From positions 1 to 56,388 of the forward strand of contig NVWB01000153.1 of the NCBI GenBank assembly GCA_002733575.1: a stretch of DNA of 56,388 nucleotides, given 5' to 3'. The notes under the pieces are model-generated. The model was not told the origin of the DNA, ran no database searches, and saw nothing but the letters and a program-made list of their open reading frames with translations. Positions 37,361 to 46,475 of this stretch are shown piece after piece; the first letter of the stretch is position 1, and the number at the start of each line of letters is the position of its first letter. Both the position numbers and the translations under genes were made by a program. Source of the stretch: Blastopirellula sp. (GTDB lineage Bacteria; Planctomycetota; Planctomycetia; Pirellulales; Pirellulaceae).

Positions 37361-38671
37361 TTATGGCGTCCACTTCGATGAGGATTCAAGCCGAACCTTC
37401 CGCTCATACACGCCGACTACACTGCGAACGTAAATGGCTTGTGTCGGTGGGTGAAGAACTTCTTTCCCTGCGTTATTGACAGTGTAATGGCCCCAGTCAG
37501 GGCCTTGGATCGAGACGTTGATTTCAAAGTAAGCACCATCATCACTCAGCGCGACTTCATCAACCGATTGCACGCGATACCACTGGTAAACACTATGAAT
37601 TGTGACGGGATTATTATTTGGGCGTCGGAAGTTGCGGTTCAAACAAATCCATTTACCCCTGGCCAAGTCCATAATATCATTCGCGTCCGTTGCATCATTC
37701 TCTTCAAGTTGGAGCCCAGCAGCAGGTATTCGCAAAGTGACTTCACCAAATGAATACGAACCAGGCTTTACTTCAAACACATGCTCGCCACGGTCAAGAT
37801 TCTTATACTCACCAATATCCGTAAACCCATCGATCATATTTCGATTTCGCATGATGATCGTCGACATATTGAACTGATCTGTGGATGCGGGCACGTTGTT
37901 GTTCACGGCAGTTACGTTGAAGGGAAGGTTTGCGTTGAGATCAAAAATGGGTGCTGGCGAGAGCATGATCATCCAACTAAACGGGCGTTGGATTTGACGC
38001 TTAAGATTATTCCCACTATCGTCTTTATAAAACTGTTGACGAGGCGTATAGGTCAACGGGTCATCCGTCGACTTGGGGCGTTCAAATGCCAGTTGGTCGC
38101 TAGAGGCAAAGGCCAAGTTCGCCTGAGCGAGACTCATGTAGCTGTTACCCTTAGGTAGAGTGCTCAAACTTAAACGCCGCATCTGATTTGTAGAAATCCC
38201 AGCCGGGGCATTGGTCACTAAGTCTTGTGATGGAAACTCATTTCGTACGTTATCGACGTCATCAATAACCGATTTAGGAATAAAATAGGTAGGATCAATC
38301 AGATACGCTTGACGAGCTGGCAGAAACTCGCCAGGTGTTCTAATGGTACCTCTCTTTTTATTTCCGATAACCGGACTATTATTGTAAGGATCTATCCAGT
38401 TATCAGGGTTCAGCGCGCCACGGGTTCTCGCTTCTCGGTAGATGCGTTGGCCGAGGCTCGAGACGCGGTCGGCTTCTAGGCCGCGATTGGCCAGGTGATT
38501 GCCGAGTGGAATTAATGCCAGCAGGCCCATGATGCCCAGGCTGATGACCATGGTCGACATCAACACTTCAATCAAAGTGACCGCACGGCGCTGCTGTGTT
38601 CTATGCTGATGTGTCATTGATTGACGACTCTTATGCAGTCTGTCCGTGGTGGTTAAGTTTCGTAAAATCAT
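37361..38671 (-). CDS. Prepilin-type protein, PilV/GspI-like
   Basis: About 436 residues from the ATG at 38671 (a GTG sits one codon earlier; the ATG of MTHQHRTQQRRA downstream is another option). Leader QQRRA, then VTLIEVLMSTMVISLGIMGLLALIPLG: a class III signal with Glu at +5 but Ala, not Gly, before the cleavage point. GspI/PilV-type minor pseudopilins have a similar 'SLxIxGLLAL' helix. The C-terminal 380 residues are beta-rich and unrecognised; typical GspI is only about 120 residues. The start lies five bases after the stop of the GspH-like gene. Confidence 0.85.
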   Translation of the reverse strand: MILRNLTTTDRLHKSRQSMTHQHRTQQRRAVTLIEVLMSTMVISLGIMGLLALIPLGNHLANRGLEADRVSSLGQRIYREARTRGALNPDNWIDPYNNSPVIGNKKRGTIRTPGEFLPARQAYLIDPTYFIPKSVIDDVDNVRNEFPSQDLVTNAPAGISTNQMRRLSLSTLPKGNSYMSLAQANLAFASSDQLAFERPKSTDDPLTYTPRQQFYKDDSGNNLKRQIQRPFSWMIMLSPAPIFDLNANLPFNVTAVNNNVPASTDQFNMSTIIMRNRNMIDGFTDIGEYKNLDRGEHVFEVKPGSYSFGEVTLRIPAAGLQLEENDATDANDIMDLARGKWICLNRNFRRPNNNPVTIHSVYQWYRVQSVDEVALSDDGAYFEINVSIQGPDWGHYTVNNAGKEVLHPPTQAIYVRSVVGVYERKVRLESSSKWTP

Positions 38672-38676
38672 CACAG

Positions 38677-39831
38677 CTATTGGCCTCCTCGCCCAGTAAT
38701 ACTATAGGCTTCTTTTGACAAACGGCGAGCTTTGGCCAAGAGCTCATCGTTATCGGTTCCAGAAGTTGAATCAATAAAAGCATTATTGCTGGTAGTAATT
38801 TTGCCCGTTAAATGATTGATCGTAACCCAGATCGAGTTGGGATTGCTAATGTTGGAAGGGTCTTCCAGCTCGCCGTTTTCTTCTTTCGTGAGCAATTGCT
38901 TTAGTTTATTTGCACTCCAGCTAGTGAAATCGCCGTAGTTTGCCCCTGCCTCTGCCTCTGCATCCGCAATTGAAATGAGCCCATCGTAGCGACCGACTAA
39001 TAGGTAAACAGTGCCAGTAGGCCGGACCGAATCAAGGGAACCGGGAGCGTCAGCATAATTGAAACGATCAATTCCACCACGACTATTAAACGTGAACCCA
39101 ACAACCCGTGAGAAATTCGTTTTATTCCAAGGATGAAACTGCTGACCGCCGATTCCCATGCCAGAGAACGCTAAGTCAACACAAGTATCGGTCGGCATTT
39201 GCAACGGAGAGACCGAACTGCGGATTGGTTGGCGTTTGATTTTATAGCGGACGAAATCACCACCTGGGTCGCCATAGTTATAATTAAAAGAGTTATCTAC
39301 TTGAGGCACAAAAATCTGAAATGTTTTTCCGCCGGAGAAGTTGGATATTTTGTACCACTCTCCTCGAAAGTTCAGTTGGATATAATCACCGTTATTAATA
39401 AGAAAGCTCATTGAGATCGAGTCTAAGCTTTTATCTTCAAATGTGTAGTAATTTCCACGAATTGAAGAAACCGTTTGCAGTGACCCTTTAATTGTAACTT
39501 GTAAAGTTGCAGTCGTCGTATCCCCAGCATATGTCGCCGGCGTCTCAGTCAGAAAAATCTGCAACCCGGCGCGGGGTTCGTTTTCGTTACGAACAATCTC
39601 AATCCCAACGGGTCGGCCAGTTTCAATGGCCCTAGCTTGGGCGCCAGCGACAAAGGCGTTGACTTGACGCGAGGCTTCTCGCAGTTTCTTGCCTTTGGTG
39701 CCGTTCTTGACTGCCGTGGCTGCAATGCCCATGATAATGCCCAACAGCAATACCACCACCAACAATTCCACCAACGTCATCGCATGACGCGCGTTACGAG
39801 TTGGGCGGTAAGTTCGATTTAAGTTATCCAT
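38677..39831 (-). CDS. Prepilin-type protein, GspH/FimT-like
   Basis: 384 residues. Leader TRNARHA, then MTLVELLVVVLLLGIIMGIAATAV: prepilin signal with Glu at +5 and Ala at -1. The following LREASRQVNAFVAGAQARAIETGRPVGIEI is the GspH/FimT pattern (Ala-rich helix, then a strand with 'ARAIETGRPV'). The rest forms a large beta domain. It starts three bases after the stop of the preceding prepilin gene. A minor pseudopilin at the fibre tip is the likely role. Confidence 0.87.
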   Translation of the reverse strand: MDNLNRTYRPTRNARHAMTLVELLVVVLLLGIIMGIAATAVKNGTKGKKLREASRQVNAFVAGAQARAIETGRPVGIEIVRNENEPRAGLQIFLTETPATYAGDTTTATLQVTIKGSLQTVSSIRGNYYTFEDKSLDSISMSFLINNGDYIQLNFRGEWYKISNFSGGKTFQIFVPQVDNSFNYNYGDPGGDFVRYKIKRQPIRSSVSPLQMPTDTCVDLAFSGMGIGGQQFHPWNKTNFSRVVGFTFNSRGGIDRFNYADAPGSLDSVRPTGTVYLLVGRYDGLISIADAEAEAGANYGDFTSWSANKLKQLLTKEENGELEDPSNISNPNSIWVTINHLTGKITTSNNAFIDSTSGTDNDELLAKARRLSKEAYSITGRGGQ

Positions 39832-39834
39832 CGA

Positions 39835-40836
39835 TTACCCTCCTCCTACGACAAGTTGATGATTGGAAATGTTGTCAAAGTGGCCGGCTTCTCTCGTATC
39901 CCAGATGCCACCGACTCTCACTTTAAGTGGCTGAAGAACAGGATCATCTACATCAGGATGATTGCCCTCTATGTAAGGATTGTTTCTAGCAGGCGAGGTA
40001 TTTGCATAATCAGTGCCATTCTCGAAATCGAAAACCCGATTGATTTGTTGATCACCTCCTGCTGACATAATCAAAGGAAATATAGCAAAGTGATTATACT
40101 TATCGCCTGTTTTTGCTAAGCCGTTACGAACTCCAAGAGGGTCAAACGGGTCAGGTGCGTATTCATCATTTAAGACACTGCTCGCTTCGGTGTATCCAAC
40201 TGGCCAACGAGCAAAGTAAAGGGGTCGACCCCAGCCATCAAGAACTTCTGGAACACCATCTCCATCGAGATCACCAATTTCGTTGTCTCTTAAAAATTCT
40301 AGGCCATTCGCATCTCCATCTTGAATCGATGCGAGGATTAAATAAAGGCATTCTGCGCTATCATTATATTTAGTCCATTTATCATTATTTACGACATCAT
40401 TCCACTGGGCATCAAGGTTCGGGCCTACTCCCCCAGTAAACTTAACGATCATTCTCTTGTAACGTCTATGCAATGCTGGTGTAGCGGATAAGACTTTTTT
40501 ATCATCAAATAGATCATCTCTCGTCGAGGGCACCTCCATACGCATTAGCTCTCGAATCTTATCAACCCGGTTTCCCATTCTGCCCCGAACCGTTGTAAAT
40601 TTCACAGGATCAGCCGCTTCAACCCGGCGGGTCCGATAGCTTTCCCAACGCGTCGAAAGCAATTCATGGATTCGTAGAATTTGCGAACGGGTGCGGGCTT
40701 CTCGGGCTGTTTCGGCGGCGCTGGCGAGGGCGGTTAGCATGATGCTCGACAAAATGCCGATGATCACGATTACTGCCAACAACTCAACCAGTGTAAATGC
40801 CGCACGTGATGGAACATGTTTTCGTTCTAGCAACAT
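39835..40836 (-). CDS. Prepilin-type protein, GspG/PilE-like
   Basis: 333 residues. The ATG (40834-40836) shares one base with the previous stop (TGATG); the TTG just upstream is an unlikely start. Leader ERKHVPSRAA, then FTLVELLAVIVIIGILSSIMLTAL: Glu at +5, Ala at -1. The mature part begins with a long Arg-rich helix (EAREARTRSQILRIHELLSTRWESYRTRRVEA), unlike the usual major pilin. DNEIGDLDGDGVPEVLDGWGRPL contains a run of Asp that could bind calcium, as seen in GspG-type subunits. Confidence 0.87.
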   Translation of the reverse strand: MLLERKHVPSRAAFTLVELLAVIVIIGILSSIMLTALASAAETAREARTRSQILRIHELLSTRWESYRTRRVEAADPVKFTTVRGRMGNRVDKIRELMRMEVPSTRDDLFDDKKVLSATPALHRRYKRMIVKFTGGVGPNLDAQWNDVVNNDKWTKYNDSAECLYLILASIQDGDANGLEFLRDNEIGDLDGDGVPEVLDGWGRPLYFARWPVGYTEASSVLNDEYAPDPFDPLGVRNGLAKTGDKYNHFAIFPLIMSAGGDQQINRVFDFENGTDYANTSPARNNPYIEGNHPDVDDPVLQPLKVRVGGIWDTREAGHFDNISNHQLVVGGG

Positions 40837-41780
40837 CAATCGTCCTCCCTATTACGCAAGGCAGTGCCAGCAAAGTTCGTGATGTTGTCGCGGTCTTCTA
40901 GGGTGTAAGCCACAAGATTACCGGAGGTATCTAAACCTGATGGATAAGACTTACGAGACATTAGATCGGCAAATCCTTCTCCGAAATCTTCATCGAGCCC
41001 AGTAGAAATGAGTTGGAACGTATCTTCGTTGGCCCACTTATTTTTATTAGCATAAGGTCGAGCAATCCCGTTTCCTAATGCTGGAGTGTAACTGGCAACT
41101 TCTGGTTGATTACCGCTTTGTGGATTTTTGCCAGCGTAACTGCCTCCTTTAAAGTAGACGATTTCAGATTCGCTGTAGGCCAGTTTATAAGAATACCAAC
41201 CATCGTTATCAGGATCGATCAAGCGTTCAGCTTTGAACTCAAACCGTTTATTGCGTTCGCCTGGCCCTGTGAGCGGTCTCTCGACATCAGGGCTAAAACC
41301 CATCAGCAGCAAAACATAAGTTTCGGATGGCCCTAAGTCGTTTAGATCAACGGGAGCATCTCTGCTAATCATACCGCGCTCGAACATATTTGTTGCCGGA
41401 ACAGCCGGGATCAATGTTACCTTATCAGCACTTCTACGTTGAGTGAACTTTCTATTGAGATGACGATTTAAGCTGGACTCAACATCTTTGCCTGCACCTG
41501 GAGCATCGTGCAGATTCCTAGAGGAGTCAGGCGGAAAACTGCCCATGTCAGTTTTGTAACTTTGCAAAGCCATTTCAATTTGGCCCAGTTCAAACGCCAT
41601 CGCGGTTTCACGGCCAGTTGTCACGGCACTACTAATTCCGACCAAGGCCAAGCCGGCCAAGATACCGATGATGGTGATGACCACCAGTAGTTCAACCAGC
41701 GTAAAACCGTGGCGTTTATTTGTCCGTTGCTTTTTAGCCAGTGGTTTTACAGCCAAGGAACATGTGTTATCTATTTTCAT
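40836..41780 (-). CDS. Prepilin-type protein, GspG/PilA-like, first of the series
   Basis: 314 residues from the ATG at 41780, chosen because AGGAG lies nine bases upstream; an in-frame start at 41804 would add eight residues. Leader KKQRTNKRHG, then FTLVELLVVITIIGILAGLALVGI, a textbook class III prepilin signal with Gly at -1 and Glu at +5. The next segment FELGQIEMALQSYKTDMGSFPPDSS is the GspG-type helix and conserved Pro loop. It is the only one of the prepilins with the canonical Gly(-1), and may be the major subunit, although it is about twice the usual GspG length. Confidence 0.9.
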   Translation of the reverse strand: MKIDNTCSLAVKPLAKKQRTNKRHGFTLVELLVVITIIGILAGLALVGISSAVTTGRETAMAFELGQIEMALQSYKTDMGSFPPDSSRNLHDAPGAGKDVESSLNRHLNRKFTQRRSADKVTLIPAVPATNMFERGMISRDAPVDLNDLGPSETYVLLLMGFSPDVERPLTGPGERNKRFEFKAERLIDPDNDGWYSYKLAYSESEIVYFKGGSYAGKNPQSGNQPEVASYTPALGNGIARPYANKNKWANEDTFQLISTGLDEDFGEGFADLMSRKSYPSGLDTSGNLVAYTLEDRDNITNFAGTALRNREDD

Positions 41781-41789
41781 CGTGGATTT

Positions 41790-41794
41790 CTCCT
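41790..41794 (-). promoter_or_regulatory. Ribosome binding site deciding the prepilin start
   Basis: AGGAG on the minus strand, nine bases before the ATG at 41780, favours this start over the ATG at 41804. Confidence 0.7.
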
Positions 41795-41876
41795 GTATCG
41801 ACAACAGTGTGTCGTTTTCGTTTAACGGTTGGATGATTGGCGAACAGCAATGTGTTACCCGTTTTATACTATCATG

Positions 41877-41919
41877 GCATCTCTTCAGCCCCTGAGTGGA
41901 GATGCGTTTTTTTCTTTTT
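41877..41919 (+). terminator. Intrinsic-terminator-like hairpin facing against the cluster
   Basis: GCATCTC (41877-41883) pairs with GAGATGC (41899-41905), with an inner TCAG/CTGA stem, and is followed by G then TTTTTTT and TTTTT. The T-run lies on the plus strand, opposite to the flanking pilC and prepilin genes. It could stop antisense transcription, or its minus-strand RNA form could mark the 5' end of a stabilised prepilin message. Confidence 0.6.
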
Positions 41920-41967
41920 AACCGGTTAGGTTTTGGACCCAGTTAACCAGTCAGTTTTTGGATCAAG
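41918..41967 (-). repeat. Imperfect 25-base tandem duplication of the pilC 3' end
   Basis: 41943-41967 encodes the last residues and stop of PilC (LIQKLTG-stop). The adjacent 41918-41942 matches it at 20 of 25 positions and, read in its own phase, gives WVQNLTG-stop. It is a ghost copy of the gene end lying just past the real stop. Confidence 0.7.
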
Positions 41968-43343
41968 TCGACCAGTGGCAGGAACAATGCGACCACGATA
42001 AATCCAACGGCAAAACCGAGGAAGATAATCAACAACGGTTCCAAAAGTTTGGTGAGTGCTTCGGTAAGCACCTTGACTTCTTCGTCGTAGGTATCGGCCA
42101 CTTTATATAACATGGTATCGAGTTCACCGGTCTCTTCACCCACATCAATCATGTTGGTCACAAAGAGATCGACCACGCGGCGTTTCATTCGCATGAAGTA
42201 CCAACCGCCACCAAGTGCGGCCATGCCAAGCACGGCATGAGGAGCAATTTCAGGAATTGTGCCTGGTAGAAAGAACATAATGACAAAGGGAGCAGAAGGG
42301 AAAAGTATCCATAAACCCAAAGCGACTGGATGAAACGGAGGCCGACAGTTTTCTTCCATCGGCTTAAACATCGATTCACCTTCTTTAATCGATTCAGCCA
42401 CTCGATGGTACATGCGTTCAAACATGGCGTTGCCTGCGGTATCTCGTGCGATGTTCAAACACTCCAAAATTGGAACGCCTGACGCAATCAGTGTACCTAA
42501 GGTTCGCGTGGTTCGACCGAGGATATTTTTCTCAATCAGGTTGCCAAAGACGGGGACATTCAAGAAGAACAAGTCCCAGCCCATCCGGCCATGCTTGAAT
42601 TTACGCAGTAATTTAACAAACAGAAAGATACCGACAGGAATCAGCGGAATCACAAACCAATAAGTAGCGACGCCTTTGCTCATCAACATCAATAGCTGCG
42701 TCATCGCAGGCAATTCAAGTTCGAAGTCGACGAAGATTTGCTCAAATGTTGGCACGATTTTCAACATAATGAAAATCAAAATACCGACCGCGACCATCAC
42801 CACAACCGCCGGATAGATCAACGCACCCTGCACCTTGCGACGCAGTTCTTGATCTCGTTCCATAAAGTCGGCAAGCCGCAACAGGATGATTTCCAAGGCA
42901 CCGCCCGCTTCACCCGCTTTGATCATATTGACGTACAAGCGGTTAAAGCACTTAGGGCACTTGGCCATCGCTTCAGAAAGACCGGCTCCACCTTCGATGT
43001 CTTCACAAACATCCATCAGCGAAGTTTTGAGACGCCCTGGTTTTTGTTGTTGTTCTAGAATTTTCAAACTACGCAAAATCGGCAGACCGGCATTTTGCAG
43101 AATGGCCAACTGACGCGTGAAGGTGGTTAAATGTTTATGTTTAACACCCCCGATCGAGAAGCCACCTTTCCGCCTCTTTTTTTTAACGGCAGCATCGGCT
43201 CGCGATTTCTTTTCAGAAATACGCGTGATGAAATAGCCCATCTGCCGGATGGTCGCTTGTGCTTCGTCTTCGGTTTGCGCATCAATGACGTCGCGGATTT
43301 CTTGTCCTTCGGCGTCCATCGCTTCAAATTGAAATGTAGGCAT
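41943..43343 (-). CDS. pilC: Type IV pilus/type II secretion platform protein (PilC/GspF)
   Basis: 466 residues from the ATG of MPTFQFEAMDAEGQ, the usual family start; an ATG at 43364 would add seven. It is the inner-membrane platform that couples the ATPases to pilin movement. The first GspF domain (about 70-195) has FTRQLAILQNAGLPILRSLKILEQQ and the TM pair begins at ALIYPAVVVMVAVGILIFIMLKIVP. The second domain starts at RTLGTLIASGVPILECLNIARDT. An insertion of about 60 residues (roughly 330-390, PPFHPVALGLWILFPSAPFVIMFF ... AALGGGWYFMRMKRRVVD) splits it and brings two extra hydrophobic stretches before VTNMIDVGEETGELDTMLYKVADTYDEEV. The protein ends with one more TM (LLIIFLGFAVGFIVVALFLPLVDL). 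Confidence 0.93.
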   Translation of the reverse strand: MPTFQFEAMDAEGQEIRDVIDAQTEDEAQATIRQMGYFITRISEKKSRADAAVKKKRRKGGFSIGGVKHKHLTTFTRQLAILQNAGLPILRSLKILEQQQKPGRLKTSLMDVCEDIEGGAGLSEAMAKCPKCFNRLYVNMIKAGEAGGALEIILLRLADFMERDQELRRKVQGALIYPAVVVMVAVGILIFIMLKIVPTFEQIFVDFELELPAMTQLLMLMSKGVATYWFVIPLIPVGIFLFVKLLRKFKHGRMGWDLFFLNVPVFGNLIEKNILGRTTRTLGTLIASGVPILECLNIARDTAGNAMFERMYHRVAESIKEGESMFKPMEENCRPPFHPVALGLWILFPSAPFVIMFFLPGTIPEIAPHAVLGMAALGGGWYFMRMKRRVVDLFVTNMIDVGEETGELDTMLYKVADTYDEEVKVLTEALTKLLEPLLIIFLGFAVGFIVVALFLPLVDLIQKLTG

Positions 43344-43566
43344 GGCTTCATTCCGATGTGGCATTCATAAGTGGAACAACTGGCTTGTTCCATCTTACGA
43401 ACACTGGTTGTGACCAAATGAATAGCAAGCTTGTCGATCTACGAACAACTTGAAATCGTTGGGTCTAGTTAATGTTGTCTCAAATGGTTTTATAAAATGT
43501 ATCGTGTGTTGAAGTTGTTGCTATGTAGTTATTGTTATGTCTAAGCAACAGGCATCAACAGGTCGT

Positions 43567-45294
43567 TTATCTTTCGATAATGGTTTCTCGCACCACTTCT
43601 TCTACGGTGGTCATGCCTTCGTACGCTAAATACAATCCGGAATCACGTAGTGAAGTCATTCCATGTTTTTGGGCCTCTATCCGAATTTCGTCCGTCGAGG
43701 CATTTTCCATGATCATCTCACGAATACCATCATTCATGATCAACAATTCAAACAGCCCGACACGGCCTTTATAGCCGGTGTTATTGCAGTTGTCGCAACC
43801 GATTCCTTTGAAGAATGTTTTGTTGGCAACTTCTTCTTCGGTCATATCTAATTCAAACAGTAAATCACCGCTTGGCGTTGACTCTTCACGGCATTGGCTA
43901 CAAATTCTACGCACTAACCGCTGTGCAAGAATGGCCTCGACCGTGGCGGTGATCATAAAGGGCGGAATGCCCATGTCTTTCAAACGAGTGATCGTGGCAG
44001 GAGCATCGTTCGTATGCAATGTGCTAAACACCAAGTGACCGGTCAGCGAGGCTTGAATCGCAATTTCTGCGGTTTCCAGATCTCGAATTTCACCGACCAG
44101 AATTTTGTCAGGGTCTTGCCGTAAAATGGCCCTCAGGCAATTAGCAAAGGTGTTGTCGATTTCCGAGTCGATAGGAATTTGAATGATACCGTCGATGTCA
44201 TATTCGACCGGTTCTTCGGTGGTAATGATTTTTTCTGTGATGTCGTTGAGTTCGCTCAAAGCCGAATACAGGGTCGTGGTTTTGCCTGAACCGGTTGGGC
44301 CGGTGACCAACACAATGCCGTTGGGCTTGACCATGGTGGTACGAAATTCAGCCAAGATGTCGTCGTCCATACCGACTTTTGCCAAGTCGAGCGAGACCAC
44401 ACTTCGATCCAATAGCCGCATCACCACGCTTTCGCCAAACATGGTTGGCAGCACACTCACACGCAAGTCGACAGGGTGACCACCTACGCTCAATTCGATA
44501 CGACCATCTTGCGGCATACGTCGTTCGGCGATATCTAAGTTTGCCATCACTTTAATTCGTGTGGTAATCGCAAACGCCAAGTGACGCGGTGGTGGCACCA
44601 TCTCGAACAGCACACCATCCGACTTGATGCGGATGCGGAACTCTTCTTCAAATGGCTCAAAATGAATATCACTCGCATGATCTTTAATGGCCATCAGTAA
44701 GACCATGTTTAATAGCTTACGAACCGGCGCACTATCGGCCAAGGCTTCAGCATCGGTAATATCAATCGGCCCATCGCCTGATAGGGCAGCGGCCGCCGCC
44801 GCTAAAGCGGAGTCATTTTCCAAGTCTTGAACTAAGCTCTCGAAACTTTCTGAGTCTTGCGAATAATATCGATCCAGAGTTTTTTGAATATCGCGTTCGG
44901 TTGCGACCACCATCCGGATGGTAAGACCAAGGAACTGGCGGAGTTCGTCTTGGGTCGACAAGTTCTGGGGCTCACAAGTTGCAACCGTCAACTCATTCAT
45001 ATCTTCATCCATCTTCACAGGAATCACTTTGTAGAGTTGAGCCATTGGCTCAGTGATTCGCTGTAGTAAGTCAGGAGAGATGGAAACATCATCGAGACTA
45101 ATCACCTGCATGTTCATCTGCTCGGCCAGTGCCTGAGCCAGTTGTTCATCGGTGACCAGACTCATGTCTTCGGCGATCTTGCCTAACTGCTGATGTTCGG
45201 CTTGCTGCTCTTGCTCTTCGAGCAATAGAAACAACTGTTCATCACTGATGAATCCAAGATCGACCAAAATTTGTCCGAGTCGGCGAACTGCCAT
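43567..45294 (-). CDS. PilB/GspE-type assembly ATPase, second copy
   Basis: 575 residues. An N-terminal GspE-N domain pair (LGQILVDLGFISDEQL ... LAQALAEQMNMQVISLDDVSI), a linker, then the ATPase: ASDIHFEPFEEEFRIRIKSDGV, Walker A GPTGSGKTTTLYSAL at about residue 332, Asp-box ITTEEPVEYDIDGIIQ, Walker B ILVGEIRDLETAEIA and His box GHLVFSTLHTNDA. The zinc-binding CxxC pairs CSQC (about 463) and CDNC (about 500) mark an extension ATPase of the PilB/GspE type. It powers pilus or pseudopilus growth. An Ala-rich run (LAAAAAALSG) precedes the catalytic part. 223 bases separate it from pilC. Confidence 0.94.
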   Translation of the reverse strand: MAVRRLGQILVDLGFISDEQLFLLLEEQEQQAEHQQLGKIAEDMSLVTDEQLAQALAEQMNMQVISLDDVSISPDLLQRITEPMAQLYKVIPVKMDEDMNELTVATCEPQNLSTQDELRQFLGLTIRMVVATERDIQKTLDRYYSQDSESFESLVQDLENDSALAAAAAALSGDGPIDITDAEALADSAPVRKLLNMVLLMAIKDHASDIHFEPFEEEFRIRIKSDGVLFEMVPPPRHLAFAITTRIKVMANLDIAERRMPQDGRIELSVGGHPVDLRVSVLPTMFGESVVMRLLDRSVVSLDLAKVGMDDDILAEFRTTMVKPNGIVLVTGPTGSGKTTTLYSALSELNDITEKIITTEEPVEYDIDGIIQIPIDSEIDNTFANCLRAILRQDPDKILVGEIRDLETAEIAIQASLTGHLVFSTLHTNDAPATITRLKDMGIPPFMITATVEAILAQRLVRRICSQCREESTPSGDLLFELDMTEEEVANKTFFKGIGCDNCNNTGYKGRVGLFELLIMNDGIREMIMENASTDEIRIEAQKHGMTSLRDSGLYLAYEGMTTVEEVVRETIIER

Positions 45295-45371
45295 TTTTAA
45301 CTGCCTTTAAACAGAAGAGTGCGAAAGTTGAGAGGCTGTGGATCTTTTATTAAACAAAAATACCCTGCCCG

Positions 45372-46475
45372 TTATCTTTGGTCGTCTCCTCCTCCTTCAT
45401 CGATATTTCGTTGTTCGTCAGCGATCCGGCGGGCCAGATCGATTGGGTGATGCGCCTTGCCCAGGGCCTCCTCCATAGTAACTCGCTCATCTTTCCAATG
45501 CCCGAATAAGGAATCGTCCATCATGATCATTCCATGCTTAGCACCTGTTTGGATCATGGAAGGAATACGGAACACTTTGTTTTCACGAATCAGGTTTTTA
45601 ATACCAGGCGTACAGTTCAGTAGTTCGTACGCAGCACATCGACCACCACCGATTTTTGGCAGCAGCGTCTGTGAAAGTACACCAATCAAACCCTCGCCCA
45701 ACTGAGTCCGAATTTGATCCTGTTGATTGTTAGGGAATACATCGATAATACGATTGATTGTTCCGGCGGCACTATTGGTATGTAGCGTGCCAAACACAAC
45801 GTGACCAGTTTCCGCCGCGGTAATCGCCGCTTCAATGGTTTCTAGATCTCGCAATTCACCCACGAGGATCACATCAGGGTCTTGCCGCAATGCACGACGA
45901 ATGGCTTCAGCAAAAGATGGAACATCCACGCCCACTTCTCGCTGATTCACGGTTGATTTTTTATGGTAGTGATAAAATTCAATCGGGTCTTCAATGGTAA
46001 TAATATGATGATCTAGTGTTTCATTGATATTATTAATCACACTCGCCAGCGTGGTTGATTTACCTGAACCCGTTGGCCCTGTTACCAGGAATAATCCACG
46101 AGGACGCTTGCAAAGCTCCATCACTTTGGGCGGCAAACCAAGTTGCTCTGGCGTAAGCATGTCGTTCGGGATTTGTCGCAGCACCATCGAGATGTTCCCA
46201 CGTTGACGAAACACCGAAACACGAAAACGTGCTAAGTCTGCAAATGCAAATCCAAAGTCAGTACTACCCGATTCCTGTAACTCTGTTTGGCAGCGTGCAG
46301 GCGAGATACTCTTCATCAGCGAAATGGTGTCTTCTGGTTCCAGGGTCATCGTATCAAGCTGACGCATACGACCATGTAACCGGAAGACAGGCGGTTGTCC
46401 CACGGTAATATGAATATCACTGGCACCCTGTTTAACGGCTGCCTGTAAGAGTTTGTCAATTAGGATCGTGGCCAT
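45372..46475 (-). CDS. pilT: PilT-type retraction ATPase
   Basis: 367 residues from MATILIDKLLQAAVKQGASDIHIT; GAGGA six bases upstream supports this ATG over the longer in-frame start at 46535. Walker A GPTGSGKSTTLASVINNINET lies at about residue 134, then ITIEDPIEFYHYHKKSTVNQREVGVD, Walker B ILVGELRDLETIEAAITAAETGH and FGTLHTNSAAGTINRIIDVFP, all PilT/PilU signatures; there is no CxxC zinc motif. It would disassemble the fibre and drive retraction, which argues for a true type IV pilus or a retractable relative rather than a plain type II secretion system. Confidence 0.94.
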   Translation of the reverse strand: MATILIDKLLQAAVKQGASDIHITVGQPPVFRLHGRMRQLDTMTLEPEDTISLMKSISPARCQTELQESGSTDFGFAFADLARFRVSVFRQRGNISMVLRQIPNDMLTPEQLGLPPKVMELCKRPRGLFLVTGPTGSGKSTTLASVINNINETLDHHIITIEDPIEFYHYHKKSTVNQREVGVDVPSFAEAIRRALRQDPDVILVGELRDLETIEAAITAAETGHVVFGTLHTNSAAGTINRIIDVFPNNQQDQIRTQLGEGLIGVLSQTLLPKIGGGRCAAYELLNCTPGIKNLIRENKVFRIPSMIQTGAKHGMIMMDDSLFGHWKDERVTMEEALGKAHHPIDLARRIADEQRNIDEGGGDDQR

